A DNA stretch of 7,187 nucleotides. Origin: Clostridia bacterium (GTDB taxonomy: Bacteria; Bacillota_A; Clostridia; UBA1381). The translations under genes and the position numbers were made by a program. Positions 6,387 through 7,187 of this stretch are shown piece by piece. The DNA is taken from positions 1-7,187 of the forward strand of contig JAFZNF010000051.1 in NCBI GenBank assembly GCA_017553025.1, read 5' to 3'. Each line of letters begins with the position of its first letter. The stretch's first letter is position 1. Under the pieces are notes generated by a model. That model saw only the letters and a program-made list of their open reading frames with translations. It searched no databases and was not told the origin of the DNA.

Positions 6387-7187
6387 TTATTCCTCCTTAT
6401 TTTCAGCGGACATTTTGGCGGTCTGGTCGGCGGTAATAAGTGCGTCGATAAGCTCGTCAATAGCACCGTTTAAAATCTGTTCCAATTTATATAATGTAAG
6501 ATTTATTCTGTGGTCGGTAACGCGGCTTTGCGGGAAATTGTAAGTCCTTATACGCTCGCTGCGGTCGCCCGAGCCGATTTGTGACTTTCTCGCGTCGGCA
6601 ATCTGCGAGTTTCGTTCTGCCTCCATAACCTCAAAAATGCGTGAGCGAAGAATTTTCATTGCCTTGTCCTTGTTCTTAAACTGCGACTTTTCGTCCTGGC
6701 AGGAAACGACAATACCTGTCGGCAAGTGTGTTATGCGTACGGCAGAATCGGTGGTGTTAACGCATTGACCGCCCGGTCCGCCTGCACGGAAAACATCAAT
6801 TCGCAAATCATTGGGGTTAATGTCAACTTCAACCTCTTCAACCTCAGGAAGTACGGCAACCGTTGCGGCGGAGGTCTGAATACGCCCCTGAGATTCGGTT
6901 GTAGGAACACGCTGGACGCGGTGAACACCGCTCTCAAACTTAAGTCTTGAATATGCACCCTCACCGTTTACCGAAAAGGTAACTTCTTTAAAACCGCCGA
7001 TGTCGGTAGGGTTGGAGGATAAAATTTCGGTTTTCCAATTTTTGCTCTCGGCGTACATAGAGTACATACGGAAAAGGTCCGCGGCAAAAAGTGCCGCCTC
7101 CTCGCCTCCTGTACCTCCGCGGATTTCGATAATAACATTCTTTTCATCGTTGGGGTCTTTGGGGAGGAGCAGAACTTTAAGGCGTTC
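6387..7187 (-). CDS. prfA: Peptide chain release factor 1, C-terminal 266 residues (N-terminus beyond window)
   Basis: RF1 reads UAA and UAG stop codons and triggers peptide release on the ribosome. The minus frame is open to the right edge, so roughly the first 90 of about 355 residues are missing; a Met at 7067 is internal. The fragment begins [17 protein letters not shown], then [20 protein letters not shown], the conserved RF1 core. The codon-reading PxT tripeptide is PTT (6897-6905, in [10 protein letters not shown]), which marks RF1 and excludes RF2 (SPF). The catalytic GGQ is at 6765-6773 within [16 protein letters not shown], and its Gln is the residue PrmC methylates. One oddity is GRIQTS where RF1 usually has GRIHTS. 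No prmC lies downstream; it could lie upstream, as in many Clostridia. Confidence 0.96.
   Translation of the reverse strand, partial: ERLKVLLLPKDPNDEKNVIIEIRGGTGGEEAALFAADLFRMYSMYAESKNWKTEILSSNPTDIGGFKEVTFSVNGEGAYSRLKFESGVHRVQRVPTTESQGRIQTSAATVAVLPEVEEVEVDINPNDLRIDVFRAGGPGGQCVNTTDSAVRITHLPTGIVVSCQDEKSQFKNKDKAMKILRSRIFEVMEAERNSQIADARKSQIGSGDRSERIRTYNFPQSRVTDHRINLTLYKLEQILNGAIDELIDALITADQTAKMSAENKEE
6391..6398 (-). promoter_or_regulatory. Ribosome binding site of the acyl synthetase, inside prfA
   Basis: On the minus strand AAGGAGGA lies 6 bases before the ATG (6384-6382). The same bases are read as the last Lys-Glu-Glu codons of prfA, just before its TAA. It is a consensus-strength site, which suggests that the second gene can recruit ribosomes itself rather than relying only on readthrough coupling from prfA. 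Confidence 0.85.

Noticed and set aside
6387..7067. prfA as a complete 226-residue gene starting at 7067
   Set aside because: The frame continues upstream to the window edge with conserved RF1 sequence ([18 protein letters not shown]), so this Met is internal.
6387..7187. Release factor 2
   Set aside because: The codon-reading tripeptide is PTT (PxT type), not SPF, and the flanking sequence is RF1-like.
1..7187. CRISPR array, insertion sequence, tRNA, riboswitch or defence system
   Set aside because: I saw no tandem repeats, transposase motifs, tRNA-like segments or non-coding gaps long enough; coding density is nearly complete.

Overview
The window is a compact, moderately AT-rich bacterial segment with almost no intergenic DNA. 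Strong AAGGAG-type ribosome binding sites, ATGA start/stop overlaps, the rimO-pgsA pairing and the protein sequences all point to an anaerobic Firmicute of the Clostridia, possibly a gut Oscillospirales-like lineage. That placement is inference; there is no rRNA marker here.

Positions 1 to 4765 (plus strand) form one co-directional gene string: the 3' end of an unrecognised gene, recX, rimO, pgsA, a TtcA-family PP-loop ATPase, and yifB (ComM family). Three of the five junctions are 4-base ATGA overlaps and the other two gaps are only 3 and 10 bases, so this looks like the end of a single operon. Its products cover RecA control (RecX), methylthiolation of ribosomal protein S12 (RimO), phospholipid synthesis (PgsA), probable tRNA thiolation (TtcA family) and probable branch-migration helicase activity (YifB/ComM).

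Positions 4769 to 4796 hold a perfect 12-bp hairpin between two convergent transcription units. It is a convincing intrinsic terminator for the plus operon and can serve the minus operon as well.

Positions 4798 to 7187 (minus strand) carry prfA (release factor 1, with its N-terminal part cut off by the window edge) followed 2 bases later by an AMP-forming acyl-CoA/acyl-acid synthetase. The ribosome binding site of the synthetase lies within the last codons of prfA.

I found no mobile element, CRISPR array, RNA gene, riboswitch or defence system. This is mainly a housekeeping region and I do not see a convincing undescribed system. The points most worth a second look are a His-to-Gln change at a stop-codon-reading position of RF1, recX and a comM-like gene together in one operon without recA in view, two Fe-S sulfur-insertion enzymes for the decoding machinery in the same operon, and the unidentified C-terminus at the left edge.
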